Source: Alphaproteobacteria bacterium (GTDB lineage Bacteria > Pseudomonadota > Alphaproteobacteria > Rhodospirillales > Casp-alpha2). From it: 64,000 bases of DNA. Location of the stretch: positions 62,001 to 126,000 of the forward strand of contig JAJRRU010000019.1 of the NCBI GenBank assembly GCA_024279135.1, read 5' to 3'. The notes under the pieces are model-generated. The model worked only from the letters and a program-made list of their open reading frames with translations, was not told where the DNA came from and searched no databases. This document shows, piece after piece, positions 42,501-51,914 of the stretch (its first letter is position 1; each line of letters opens with the position of its first letter). Both the position numbers and the translations under genes were made by a program.

Positions 42501-44270
42501 ATGGGCAGAGCTGAAAAACGACGGCAGGATAAATTGGCTCGAAAAGCCATCAGGAAGCCTGAGGCACAGCCACCGACCAACCCCTCGATCAGTTCATCAT
42601 CCGCCCCCATGGGTGATTTTCAGCAACTTCTGGAAGATGCAGCCCAGCATTATGCCGCTGGGCGTCTGGTCGTAGCCAAGCGGCTCTGTGAACAGGTCTT
42701 GACGACCCAACCCAGACAGCCCGTGGCCTTACATATGATGGGGGTTATTGCCCAACATGTTGGGCAATATAAGGTTGCCATTGATCTTATCTCCAAGGCC
42801 TTGTCTATTGCGCCTGATTATTCCGAAGCACATCACAGTTTTGGCAATGTATTGCGTGATTTGGGGCGCCGGACAGATGCTCTGGCCAGTTTTGAAAATG
42901 CCATATCCATCAATCCCGGTTATGCCAACGCCCATAACAACCTTGGTAATCTGTTTAAGGAACTGGGCAGGCCGCAGGATGCCATGCGCAGCTATCAACA
43001 GGCACTCGTCATTGATCCCGATAACCCACAACTGCATAATAACATGGGGCTTGTTCTGCAAAGTCTGGGCAAGCAGGATCAGGCCATGGCAAGTTATAAC
43101 AGGGCCATAAACCTGTGGCCTGGTTTTGCCGACGCATATAATAATCTGGCTACGACACTTCAGGAAATCGGCAAATTACAGGAGGCGGCGGACCAATTCC
43201 GCCAGGCTCTTATTATTGATCCCGACTACGCCGAGGTGCACCGGAACCTGGCGTTGATTAAAAAACATACCGCACACGATAGAGACATTCAGGCCATGGA
43301 GAATGTCTTTAAAAAGCCCCGTATCAGTCCTGATCAAAAGATGCACCTTGCATTCGGTTTGGGCAAGGCCTTCGAGGATATAAAACAATACGACAAAGCC
43401 TTTGAGTTTCTTGCACTTGGAAATGCCTTGAAGAGAGACAGTTTCACCTACAATCTGGACAGGGATGGTGAAATATTTACAAATATAAAAGCGGTATTTG
43501 ACCGTTCTTTATTTGCAAAATACAATAACACGGGCTGCCCTGATAGAGCCCCCATATTTGTTCTGGGTATGCCCCGGTCCGGTACAAGTCTGGTCGAACA
43601 GATTTTGGCCAGTCATCGCCATGTCCATGGAGCAGGGGAGCTTAAAACACTCGCACAGATCATTATGTCATATTTCTGTGCCCAGGGCAGTGTCGGGTTT
43701 CCTGACTGTATGGGCCATCTGGACGGCGCAGATCTGGACCAACTGGGAGCGGATTATATTAAAAAACTCAAGTGTTTGTCTGGGTCGCCAAAGTTCATTA
43801 CCGACAAGATGCCTGAAAATTATTTTTATATCGGTATCATAAAACTGGCCCTGCCCAATGCAAAGGTCATCCATTGCAAACGCGACCCTGCGGACAATGG
43901 CCTGTCTTTGTTCAAGTCTTATTTCCCCGGTGGCGGCCATCATTATGCATATGAGCTTGGCGAGATCGGACGTTACCTTGGCTTCTTTAACAATTTAATG
44001 GACCATTGGCATGAGGTAATTCCAGGATTTGTCCATGATATCCAGTATGAGGATCTGGTCGCCGATCAGGTTGGGCAAACCCGTGCCTTATTGGATTTTT
44101 GCGGCCTGGAATGGGACGATGCTTGTCTGAAATTCTATAAAACAGACAGACCCGTCAATACGGTCAGCGTGGAACAGGTGCGTCGGCCAATTTATAAAAG
44201 TTCGGTGCAGTCCTGGAAACGCTTTGAGGTACAGTTATCACCAATGCTGGAAGCTTTGGGGCTTCCATAA
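42501..44270 (+). CDS. TPR-repeat sulfotransferase family protein (first)
   Basis: Protein of 589 residues. About six or seven tetratricopeptide repeats span residues 35-270. The sulfotransferase domain follows, with the 5'-phosphosulfate loop 'GMPRSGTSLVEQIL' near 356 and the 3'-phosphate element 'HCKRDPADNGLSLFKSYF' near 458. It would transfer sulfate from PAPS to an unidentified acceptor, perhaps a peptide, lipid or surface glycan, with the TPRs holding the partner. The N-terminus is basic, without a signal. A paralogue on the opposite strand lies at 44972-46588, with a lipoprotein gene between. The ribosome site is weak. Confidence 0.87.
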   Translation: MGRAEKRRQDKLARKAIRKPEAQPPTNPSISSSSAPMGDFQQLLEDAAQHYAAGRLVVAKRLCEQVLTTQPRQPVALHMMGVIAQHVGQYKVAIDLISKALSIAPDYSEAHHSFGNVLRDLGRRTDALASFENAISINPGYANAHNNLGNLFKELGRPQDAMRSYQQALVIDPDNPQLHNNMGLVLQSLGKQDQAMASYNRAINLWPGFADAYNNLATTLQEIGKLQEAADQFRQALIIDPDYAEVHRNLALIKKHTAHDRDIQAMENVFKKPRISPDQKMHLAFGLGKAFEDIKQYDKAFEFLALGNALKRDSFTYNLDRDGEIFTNIKAVFDRSLFAKYNNTGCPDRAPIFVLGMPRSGTSLVEQILASHRHVHGAGELKTLAQIIMSYFCAQGSVGFPDCMGHLDGADLDQLGADYIKKLKCLSGSPKFITDKMPENYFYIGIIKLALPNAKVIHCKRDPADNGLSLFKSYFPGGGHHYAYELGEIGRYLGFFNNLMDHWHEVIPGFVHDIQYEDLVADQVGQTRALLDFCGLEWDDACLKFYKTDRPVNTVSVEQVRRPIYKSSVQSWKRFEVQLSPMLEALGLP

Positions 44271-44317
44271 AATACCCCTGAAATACCTCTGAAGAACATG
44301 CTCGGAAGCTGAATTTG

Positions 44318-44839
44318 TTATTCCTGGCTTAGTGACACATTGCGTAGCTGGCGTGCCCGGGACAGGATGGCGTCTTCAACCTTGGTCATGGTTTCCGCTG
44401 GAACATTGGCATCGCGCCAGACGTTGTTGTCGAGAACCTGGCGGAAGACAGAAACCCGAACGCCATCGGCACGCAATTGGCGGCCCAGAATATAGATATT
44501 CATCTTAAATCGTTCATTGGGTGCATCCAGAGAGGCCCGCCAGTCGGTCAGGATAACGCCACCAAACGCATCGGCCGTGATCAGGGGCATGAATGATATT
44601 GTATCGAGTGTTGCACGCCACAAGAAGCTGTTAACGCCAATCCCACCACCCTGTGTGGCGCCATTAGACGATGAGAATACATTGGAGAAAACAGAGTCTT
44701 CGATATCCTCGTTACGTTTCCTTTTCAGATCGTCCTCTGACATGGGCACGCCCGTCTGGGTTGTCTTGAGGGGGGCACACGATACCGTGGTAGCCAGCAA
44801 TATGACAGCCAACCCGGACAGCAATAAATTTTTTCGCAT
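44318..44839 (-). CDS. DUF3576 domain-containing lipoprotein
   Basis: Small alphaproteobacterial lipoprotein family of unknown function, 173 residues from the chosen start. The signal peptide has a hydrophobic core ('LLLSGLAVILLATTVSC') and ends in a lipobox-like VSC with Cys21. The DUF3576 core includes 'GIGVNSFLWRATLDTISFMPL' at its start and 'DWRASLDAPNERFKM'. It is probably anchored to the periplasmic face of a membrane. ATG 44839 is chosen because it yields a standard signal peptide; two further in-frame ATGs upstream (44854, 44908) are possible, and none has a strong ribosome site. It lies between two paralogous sulfotransferase genes and is co-oriented with the second. Confidence 0.85.
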   Translation of the reverse strand: MRKNLLLSGLAVILLATTVSCAPLKTTQTGVPMSEDDLKRKRNEDIEDSVFSNVFSSSNGATQGGGIGVNSFLWRATLDTISFMPLITADAFGGVILTDWRASLDAPNERFKMNIYILGRQLRADGVRVSVFRQVLDNNVWRDANVPAETMTKVEDAILSRARQLRNVSLSQE

Positions 44840-44971
44840 TCGTAAAATCTGCATCAAATCAACAATCGGTTTTTGGGCAAAATCGGAAGCCTCAGTTTGT
44901 ATCTCCATAGTGAAATATCACGATCCAGGACTTCCAGCAATGATGAAAGATAATTTATGTGTGTGGTTCTG

Positions 44972-46588
44972 TTAATCGGTCGTTGGATTGACGATATCGT
45001 GTAATACGGTGAGGTCTTTTTCATAATTTTTCCATCGGTCGATAGATTTATCAAAGATCGGTTGTCTGACCTGCCAATCGCTGGGTGTTGTTACCTGGCG
45101 CTCATTCTTGTGGAATGACAGACATCGCTCATCCCAGTCCAGTCCGCAAAAGTTGATTAACCGGCGACATTCGCTTTCATGATGATAGATAAGATTTTCG
45201 TATTCAATATCCAGTATGGGCAATATATCCAGACCGTGCCAATGGTGCATCAGCTTTTGGTATTCACGAATGTAATGGCCGATTGCTGGCAGGTCCGTGG
45301 TAAAGGGCATGTTGTTGGCAAAATCTGTCATGAAAATTGACAGGCCATTGTCCATGGGGTCACGTTGGCAATTGATAATTCTGGCTTCCGGAAAGGCCAG
45401 GGCAATCAGTCCGATATAGAGAAAGTTTAGCGGTGTCTTATCGGTAATCATGAGGGCGGACGGGTTTCTGTCCGATCTCATTGAATTAAACTGTTTGAAA
45501 AAATCACGGCGTATTTTAGTGATACCGTCCGGGGTAAGCCGGGTGACAGATTGGGGGTATTTCCCATTTTTCTCTGTTGTATAGTGCTGAAAGTTAGATG
45601 TGATGCCGGTGAAATAATGCAGCTCTCCGCCCCATTCAACATCCTCGTGGGTAGCCAGAATCTGTTCCACCAGTGTGGTTCCCGAGCGTGGCATACCAAG
45701 CACAAATAGCGGTATGGGGGAGGCGTCACCGCTTTGTGCGCGTGGCATGTTTGGCATGGATAGCGGGTTAAATTCATTGGCGATCTGGTGCATATAAGCC
45801 GTGTCTTGTGTGCTGTTGGCACGTGTCGGGTTTTGCATGTTGCCTTTGGCATAAAAAGTAAAAGCCTTGTCGTATATGCCCACGTCGTCGTGAATTTTTG
45901 CCAGGGCAAAATATGCGTGTTTCTTTTGAATACTGGATAGTTTCGAACTGTTCGCGATACTTTCCAGAGCCTCCAGCTTGTCCGGTAATTTCTTGAATTT
46001 TTGAGAGCGGGAAAATCCGTTCCAGGCTTCGGGGGTGCTTGGCGCGATATCGATTGCGCGTTTAAAACAAGCCGTTGCTTCTTCAAAATTACCAATCTGG
46101 CGATATAGAATACCCATATTCACGTATGTGGGGGCATAATCCGGCGCAACATCAATGGCAGTATTATAAATCTTGAAAGCGTCTTGGGTTCGTCCCATTG
46201 ATTTAAATGAATGAGCCAGGGCATTACAGATTTCTGGCTGTTTGGGTAGAATTTTGTTGGCTTTTTTCAAGACACGCAAAGCTTCAGAGAATTTTTCCCG
46301 GAAATTTAATAGTAGCCCATAGAGTAACAAAGCCTTCGCATCCCGAGGATATTTTTTAAGGGTATCAAGGTAGGCATTCTCCGCAATATCCAGATGTCCC
46401 TGATCGCGGGCTCCATTTGCAAATAACAACCGTTTTGACAGGTCATCGGCCTGCGTATCGACGGGCGAGGCCTGTCGGGTGGCATGTGCTAAAAGTATAG
46501 AAGATGTTTTGGTGCTGGAAACGCCTGGTTGCAGGGACATGTTGAACTTAGTCTGGCTTGATTTTTTCTTGTTGATCTTTCGTTTCAT
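44972..46588 (-). CDS. TPR-repeat sulfotransferase family protein (second)
   Basis: Protein of 538 residues, paralogous to that at 42501. A lysine-rich N-terminus is followed by about four to five TPRs (roughly 60-230). The sulfotransferase domain has 'GMPRSGTTLVEQILATH' near 300 and 'CQRDPMDNGLSIFMTDF' near 405; in both paralogues an 'RDPxDNGLS' element replaces the common 'RDPLDTCLS'. PAPS-dependent sulfation of an unknown acceptor is predicted. ATG 46588 is chosen for GGTGGA seven bases upstream. The longer frame has no ribosome site. Confidence 0.87.
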   Translation of the reverse strand: MKRKINKKKSSQTKFNMSLQPGVSSTKTSSILLAHATRQASPVDTQADDLSKRLLFANGARDQGHLDIAENAYLDTLKKYPRDAKALLLYGLLLNFREKFSEALRVLKKANKILPKQPEICNALAHSFKSMGRTQDAFKIYNTAIDVAPDYAPTYVNMGILYRQIGNFEEATACFKRAIDIAPSTPEAWNGFSRSQKFKKLPDKLEALESIANSSKLSSIQKKHAYFALAKIHDDVGIYDKAFTFYAKGNMQNPTRANSTQDTAYMHQIANEFNPLSMPNMPRAQSGDASPIPLFVLGMPRSGTTLVEQILATHEDVEWGGELHYFTGITSNFQHYTTEKNGKYPQSVTRLTPDGITKIRRDFFKQFNSMRSDRNPSALMITDKTPLNFLYIGLIALAFPEARIINCQRDPMDNGLSIFMTDFANNMPFTTDLPAIGHYIREYQKLMHHWHGLDILPILDIEYENLIYHHESECRRLINFCGLDWDERCLSFHKNERQVTTPSDWQVRQPIFDKSIDRWKNYEKDLTVLHDIVNPTTD

Positions 46589-46795
46589 AAATCCACCGTC
46601 TCGCATGTCGTCATATAGATGCTGCGTAAAATAATATTCCGCCCTTCTCAACCGTATACCACATTGCGGTGGTTTGAAGCCAGAAGATCGTCCGCACGGT
46701 AAATCTTAGCGACAGTGAGCCTGGCACTCTTAATCATATGGAGCGAGTATGCCATTGAACAAAGTAGAGGGTGGCGGTGGGAAAAAAGACATGAA

Positions 46796-46821
46796 AAAGG
46801 GGGCGAATAATCGCCCCCTTT
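46796..46821 (-). terminator. Intrinsic terminator of the porin gene
   Basis: AAAGGGGGCGA and TCGCCCCCTTT form an 11-bp stem with a 4-base loop. On the minus strand it is followed by TTTTTC if the last A-T pairs open. It lies 36 bases beyond the porin stop, a textbook Rho-independent terminator for a highly expressed gene. Confidence 0.88.
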
Positions 46822-46856
46822 AACGTATCTGAATAAATCAGATGAATAAGCTATCC

Positions 46857-47936
46857 TTAGAAGGACAGGCCGAAACCAACTTCGAAAGCTGTGAAATCAG
46901 CATCTCTTGCAGTTGAGTTTCCAGCAGTCGAGTCGGAAACATCAAATTTGGTGAGAGCTGCATCCCAGTATACGCCACTGCCGAGATCCATGGCATAAGC
47001 GATAGCATAAGCATCGCCATCACGATCCTGACCGACTGTACCATTCTTTGTTTCAGCAGTTACCCACTGTACACTGACAGAATTGGCACCAGCGGAATAA
47101 CTCAGAGCCGTTGCAACGGTCCAGGAGTCAACCTTGGCGGTTGTTGTAGTTTTGTAATCAACTGTGTTGTATGCGACTTTGGCACCAAAACCACTAACAC
47201 CAATGTTGATGCCAGTCTGGTAACGAGCGATGTCGTCATCACCACCAGCGCCACCATTGTTGGAAGAAGCAACATACTCGATGCCACCACCGACTGAAAT
47301 TGACACACCGTCCATGTCGCCACTGTACTTAACGTAAGCAGACGAGTTGTTGTTGTTGCCGGTATCATCAGCACCACCATCTGTAGCAGCAGAGGTGTTA
47401 GGCTGATAGGACAAACCAAACGTCAAACCATTGATGTTGGGTGAGAAGTAAGACACACCAGCAAGATCGCCACCGATTACACTACCAGTAACATTCATGA
47501 AACTGTTGGGAGATGAGTAGGCTGAGTTCAGGTAAGAACCAAAACTGCCACCATAAGCACCATTGTAAGCAGCACCACCGGCGCCAATGCTCATTCTGTC
47601 AGCAGCTGAGTCATCACCACCCATCTGCAATGTACCCCAGTCGTCAGACAGGGAGAAGTACATTTCGTTCATGCCGCCAGCGCCATTGTTGCCGGAGAAC
47701 TTGAAAACAAGGGCTGATGTCATACCATTGTCCATTTCACCGCTTGCGTTGAAATAGAGACCAGCGTCCTGGTATGTCTGCAGGCCACCATCGTGAGTCT
47801 CACCTTTGTCTTCGCTCACTGTCAGACCAAAGTTGGAATATGCATCGCCACTAATGCTAAAATCGGCTTTGGCTACACCGGCTGACATTGCTGAAGCAGC
47901 AACAAGCGCTGTGGTGCCTAAAAGAATCTTTTTCAT
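46857..47936 (-). CDS. Outer membrane porin
   Basis: General diffusion porin of 359 residues of the alphaproteobacterial type. The signal peptide ends at 'AKA' (residue 24). The mature N-terminus 'DFSISGDAYSNFGLTV' and the C-terminal 'FEVGFGLSF' with terminal Phe are standard for beta-barrel porins recognised by the BAM complex. The composition is rich in Gly, Asn, Ser and Asp, with alternating strands. GAGAGGG lies ahead of ATG 47936. It is a single gene with its own strong terminator and a probable promoter about 120 bases upstream, consistent with high expression. Confidence 0.92.
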   Translation of the reverse strand: MKKILLGTTALVAASAMSAGVAKADFSISGDAYSNFGLTVSEDKGETHDGGLQTYQDAGLYFNASGEMDNGMTSALVFKFSGNNGAGGMNEMYFSLSDDWGTLQMGGDDSAADRMSIGAGGAAYNGAYGGSFGSYLNSAYSSPNSFMNVTGSVIGGDLAGVSYFSPNINGLTFGLSYQPNTSAATDGGADDTGNNNNSSAYVKYSGDMDGVSISVGGGIEYVASSNNGGAGGDDDIARYQTGINIGVSGFGAKVAYNTVDYKTTTTAKVDSWTVATALSYSAGANSVSVQWVTAETKNGTVGQDRDGDAYAIAYAMDLGSGVYWDAALTKFDVSDSTAGNSTARDADFTAFEVGFGLSF

Positions 47937-48355
47937 CGTTAACCCTCTCAAATATTAAATAGTTCACCCCGAATACCGGGTACTTTATACTGTGTATTCC
48001 CCAAACATCCGGGGGCCCTCAGACGCTCTTGCGCCTCCTTGGTGAGTACATATAGCCACAGAAAAAGGTTGTGGGTCAAGAATTTGATGCATGGTTTCAG
48101 CAAATAGACAGGCGATGTGTTATAAATGCAACACTTTGGATTTAGTCATATTAACTAATGGTTAGATCGAAATTATTATATCCTGCGCGATACCGGTAAT
48201 ATGGTTTTGTAATAAAAAAGCAACATACCCTATGGTAGTTCTATTATATACGTACAAGCAACAGGATAACCATTTCAGGGCATTGATTCTTTGTGAGTAG
48301 AATCTTACAACAGACTTATTAATCATTGTTTCTTTAAATGTAAGGGATTCGCTCT
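47937..48355. other. Divergent spacer between porin and gabD
   Basis: 419 bases. The left part holds the porin leader and promoter. The rest is AT-rich with no open frame, RNA gene or repeat that I recognise; the gabD promoter should lie in its right half, but no clear -35/-10 pair stands out. Confidence 0.5.
48049..48079 (-). promoter_or_regulatory. Probable porin promoter
   Basis: On the minus strand TTGACC (48079-48074) is followed after 19 bases by TATATG (48054-48049). Spacing is longer than ideal. A leader of about 105 bases would separate the start point from the porin ATG, typical of outer-membrane protein messages. Confidence 0.4.
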
Positions 48356-49807
48356 ATGAAAATTAATGACCTCAGCTTGTTTCGCCAGCAATGTTATATA
48401 AACGGCCACTGGGTTGATGCCGACCAGGGTGAGATCATCGCTGTCAGCAACCCGGCAACCGGCCAAACCCTTGGAACCGTGCCGAAAATGGCTGCCTCTG
48501 AAACCCGTCGAGCCATTGAGGCGGCAAATGCAGCGTGGGCTGGCTGGCGGGCTCTGCTGGCCAAGGAGCGTTCAGCGATATTGCGCAAGTGGTTCGATTT
48601 GATGCTGGAAAATGTCGATGATCTGGCGGTTATCATGACGGCGGAACAGGGTAAGCCGTTGGCTGAATCCAAAGGTGAAATTGCATATGCTGCTTCTTTC
48701 ATCGAATGGTTCGCCGAAGAAGGCAAGCGCATATATGGCGATACCATACCGCAACACGGCCCTGACAAGCGAATCGTTGTGGTAAAAGAACCCATCGGCG
48801 TGGTTGCCGCCATTACCCCGTGGAATTTCCCTTCTGCCATGATTACTCGTAAAGCCGGACCTGCTCTGGCCGCTGGATGTCCGATCGTGGTCAAACCGGC
48901 CAGTGAAACCCCGTATTCGGCCCTGGCCCTGGCCGAACTGGCCGAACGGGCTGGTATTCCGGCCGGGGTCTTTAATGTGGTGACCGGTGATGCCCGGGCT
49001 ATCGGTGGTGAGTTGACGGGCAATGCCATCGTCCGGAAATTATCGTTTACCGGATCCACAGAGATCGGCAAGCTGCTGATGGTCCAGTGTGCCGCTACGG
49101 TCAAGAAAACGGCTATGGAACTGGGCGGCAATGCGCCTTTTATTGTTTTTGAGGACGCCGACCTGGATTCGGCGGTTCAGGGCGCCATGGCGTCGAAATA
49201 CCGCAATACGGGCCAGACTTGCGTCTGTGCCAACCGGTTATATGTTCATGACCGGGTTTATGATGCCTTTGTCGAGAAACTCACCAAGGCGGTCGAGGCC
49301 ATGGTGGTCGGCGATGGCCTGCAAGGTGAAACCCAGCAAGGCCCTCTTATTAACATGGCGGCGGTGGAAAAAGTCGAAGAGCATATTGCCGATGCCCTTG
49401 CCAAGGGTGCGCGGATCGCCAGCGGCGGCGCGCGCCACGCCCTGGGTGGGACATTTTTTGAGCCGACCATCCTGGTCAATGTGACCCCGGATATGGCCGT
49501 CTCAAAAGAAGAAACCTTTGGCCCGCTGGCCCCGTTGTTCCGTTTTGAAACCGATGAACAGGTGATTTCCCTGGCCAATGATACGGAATTTGGGCTGGCA
49601 TGTTATTTTTACAGCCGCGACATTGGCCGGGTCTGGCGGGTCGCCGAGTCTCTGGAATACGGTATCGTGGGCATTAACACGGGGATTATCTCCACCGAGG
49701 TTGCCCCGTTCGGCGGTGTCAAGGAATCCGGAACCGGTCGTGAAGGTTCTAAATACGGTATCGAGGAGTTTTGCGAAATCAAGTACCTCTGCATGGGTGA
49801 TATCTAG
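48356..49807 (+). CDS. gabD: NAD(P)-dependent succinate-semialdehyde dehydrogenase
   Basis: Aldehyde dehydrogenase of 483 residues. The oxyanion Asn region is 'ITPWNFP', the catalytic Glu is in 'ELGGNAP' (near 259), and the catalytic Cys is in 'GQTCVCANR' (near 289). The last 30 residues ('FGGVKESGTGREGSKYGIEE') are characteristic of GabD-type enzymes. It oxidises succinate semialdehyde from GABA or related routes to succinate; glutarate semialdehyde is an alternative substrate. AAGGGA lies before ATG. No GABA transaminase is next to it; the gor gene follows 89 bases later. Confidence 0.92.
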   Translation: MKINDLSLFRQQCYINGHWVDADQGEIIAVSNPATGQTLGTVPKMAASETRRAIEAANAAWAGWRALLAKERSAILRKWFDLMLENVDDLAVIMTAEQGKPLAESKGEIAYAASFIEWFAEEGKRIYGDTIPQHGPDKRIVVVKEPIGVVAAITPWNFPSAMITRKAGPALAAGCPIVVKPASETPYSALALAELAERAGIPAGVFNVVTGDARAIGGELTGNAIVRKLSFTGSTEIGKLLMVQCAATVKKTAMELGGNAPFIVFEDADLDSAVQGAMASKYRNTGQTCVCANRLYVHDRVYDAFVEKLTKAVEAMVVGDGLQGETQQGPLINMAAVEKVEEHIADALAKGARIASGGARHALGGTFFEPTILVNVTPDMAVSKEETFGPLAPLFRFETDEQVISLANDTEFGLACYFYSRDIGRVWRVAESLEYGIVGINTGIISTEVAPFGGVKESGTGREGSKYGIEEFCEIKYLCMGDI

Positions 49808-49896
49808 AATTTGATCAACCCGCATTGACAGGGTAGGGCCATTGGCCCACCTCATTGGTAGTCAAAATGACAGGGATTATGAACAGGAGTAGCTCA

Positions 49897-51261
49897 GTGT
49901 CACAGTACGATTACGACCTTTTTGTTATCGGTGGTGGGTCCGGCGGGGTGAGAACCGCCCGCATGGCCGCCAGTTTCGGTGCCCGTGTGGCTATCTGTGA
50001 AGATATGCGTCTGGGCGGAACCTGTGTTATGCGCGGGTGTGTACCGAAAAAGCTGTTGGTCTACGGTTCGCATTTTCACGAGGATATGGAAGATGCACAA
50101 GCCTATGGATGGGATATCGATGCCAAATCGGCCAAACTGGACTGGCCATCGCTGATCGCCAAAAAAGATGTCGAGTTAAGTCGTCTGGAAATCGTCTATC
50201 GCAATCTGTTGCTCAATGCCGGGGTGGCGTTGATTGAAGGCCGTGGTTCACTGGTCGATGGTCATACGGTCAAGGTTGACGGTCAGGAGATTACCGCTGA
50301 GCGTATCGTCATCGCCACCGGTGGCTGGCCGACCACCCCGGATGTACCGGGTATTGAACACGTTATCACATCCAACGAAGCGCTTGATCTGAAAGCCTTG
50401 CCGGAACGCATGGTGATCGTCGGGGGCGGTTATATTGCCGTTGAATTTGCCGGTATTTTCAATGCCTGCGGTGTCTCGGTGAGCGAAATTATCCGCGCGC
50501 CTAATATTCTGCGTGGTTTCGATGAGGACGTACGCGACCACTTGCGCCAGGAAATGGAGAAAAAAGGTATCAATATCCTGTCGGATACGGTGATCGAGTC
50601 CATCGAAAAAATCGATTCGGGGTATAACGTGCACCTGCAAGGCGGTGACGTCCTGCCGACCGATTTGGTGATGTATGCAACAGGCCGCAAACCCAAAACT
50701 GATGGAATCGGGCTTGAAAATGCCGACATCAAGCTAAACGACAAGGCTGCTATTATTGTCAATGAATGGTTCCAGACCTCTAATCCCAGTGTTTACGCCC
50801 TGGGTGATGTGACCGACAAGGTCAACCTGACACCTGTGGCTTTGGCCGAAGGCATGATTTTGGCCCACACACTGTTCAATGATACACCCTCGGTGATGGA
50901 TTATGAGAACATTCCCTCTGCGGTGTTCTCCCAACCGCCTATCGGCAGTGTGGGCCTGAGCGAGCAGGACGCCGCCAAGCGTGGCGAAATCGATGTTTAT
51001 GTATCACGTTTCAAACCCATGAAGTCCACCCTGTCGGGGCGTTCTGACCAGTCGCTCATGAAGCTGATTGTGGAGCGGGCCAGTGATAAGGTCATCGGTC
51101 TGCATGTGGTCGGGCCTGACAGTGCTGAAATCGCCCAGGGTTTTGCCGTGGCCATGAAGGCCGGTGCGACCAAGGCCCAGTTTGATACTACTATCGGCAT
51201 CCACCCTACGGCGGCGGAAGAACTGGTGACCATGCGCCAGAAACGCGCTGAGCCGGTGTGA
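49897..51261 (+). CDS. gor: Glutathione-disulfide reductase
   Basis: Flavoprotein of 454 residues that reduces glutathione disulfide with NADPH. FAD motif 'VIGGGSGGVRTARMA' starts near residue 10, the redox-active pair is Cys43/Cys48 in 'GGTCVMRGCVPKK', the NADPH-binding glycine motif is 'IVGGGYIAVEFAG', and the dimer-interface active-site 'HPTAAEE' carries the catalytic His. GTG 49897 is chosen because AGGAG lies seven bases upstream; longer frames from 49855 or 49867 have no ribosome site and add non-conserved residues. Its stop region overlaps the glutathione S-transferase start, linking two glutathione genes. Confidence 0.94.
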   Translation: MSQYDYDLFVIGGGSGGVRTARMAASFGARVAICEDMRLGGTCVMRGCVPKKLLVYGSHFHEDMEDAQAYGWDIDAKSAKLDWPSLIAKKDVELSRLEIVYRNLLLNAGVALIEGRGSLVDGHTVKVDGQEITAERIVIATGGWPTTPDVPGIEHVITSNEALDLKALPERMVIVGGGYIAVEFAGIFNACGVSVSEIIRAPNILRGFDEDVRDHLRQEMEKKGINILSDTVIESIEKIDSGYNVHLQGGDVLPTDLVMYATGRKPKTDGIGLENADIKLNDKAAIIVNEWFQTSNPSVYALGDVTDKVNLTPVALAEGMILAHTLFNDTPSVMDYENIPSAVFSQPPIGSVGLSEQDAAKRGEIDVYVSRFKPMKSTLSGRSDQSLMKLIVERASDKVIGLHVVGPDSAEIAQGFAVAMKAGATKAQFDTTIGIHPTAAEELVTMRQKRAEPV

Positions 51262-51914
51262 GGCAGAATAAGGTGGTGTACACACTATATTGGGATCACC
51301 GAACCAGGGCGGCCAGTGTCCACATGGTGCTGGCCGAGGCCGGCATCCCCTACCGATTGCATCATATTAAATTGGCCAAAGGTGAGCACCACAGCCCCGA
51401 ATACCTGGCCATCAACCCCAAGGGATTTGTACCAACTCTGGTAACAGATAACGGCGAGGTTCTGACGGAAACCGGAGCCATGATGTTACACCTGGCCGAC
51501 AAAGCGGGTGCAGAAGGGCTGGTGCCCGCACCGCATGATCCGGACCGGAGCCAGTTTCTGGACTGGTTTTTCTATCACCTGACCATGTTACAGGAACCCT
51601 ATAAGCGGTTATATTTCGCTAGCCGGTATATCAAAAACGACAAACACAAGGATGATTTCACCCAGATTGCCGCCGCAGACCTTGAAAAACACTGGGATTA
51701 TGTTGAGGCCCATCTGGCAGCAAACGGTCCCTTCCATCTGGGCGAGCGGTTTGGCATGAACGATATTTTACTTGCGACTTACGCCGTGTTCCTGCGCTGG
51801 AAACCGGATTTCTTTACGGCCTATCCTGCTGTAGCCCGGTGTTACGAACTGGTTAAATCCCGCCCGGCTCTGGCTGATATTTTAAACGAACACGAAAACC
51901 CCACGCCATCTTAG
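51258..51914 (+). CDS. Glutathione S-transferase family protein
   Basis: Protein of 218 residues with an N-terminal thioredoxin-like GST domain ('VYTLYWDHRTRAASVHMVLAEAG' begins it) including the 'PKGFVPTLVTD' cis-proline loop and 'TETGAMMLHLAD' glutathione-gamma-glutamyl site. A helical C-terminal domain follows ('FGMNDILLATYAVFLRW'). It conjugates or reduces substrates with glutathione. GTG 51258 overlaps the gor stop (GTGA); a second GTG at 51273 is possible. Its 3' end overlaps the convergent TPR gene by four bases. Confidence 0.9.
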   Translation: MRQNKVVYTLYWDHRTRAASVHMVLAEAGIPYRLHHIKLAKGEHHSPEYLAINPKGFVPTLVTDNGEVLTETGAMMLHLADKAGAEGLVPAPHDPDRSQFLDWFFYHLTMLQEPYKRLYFASRYIKNDKHKDDFTQIAAADLEKHWDYVEAHLAANGPFHLGERFGMNDILLATYAVFLRWKPDFFTAYPAVARCYELVKSRPALADILNEHENPTPS

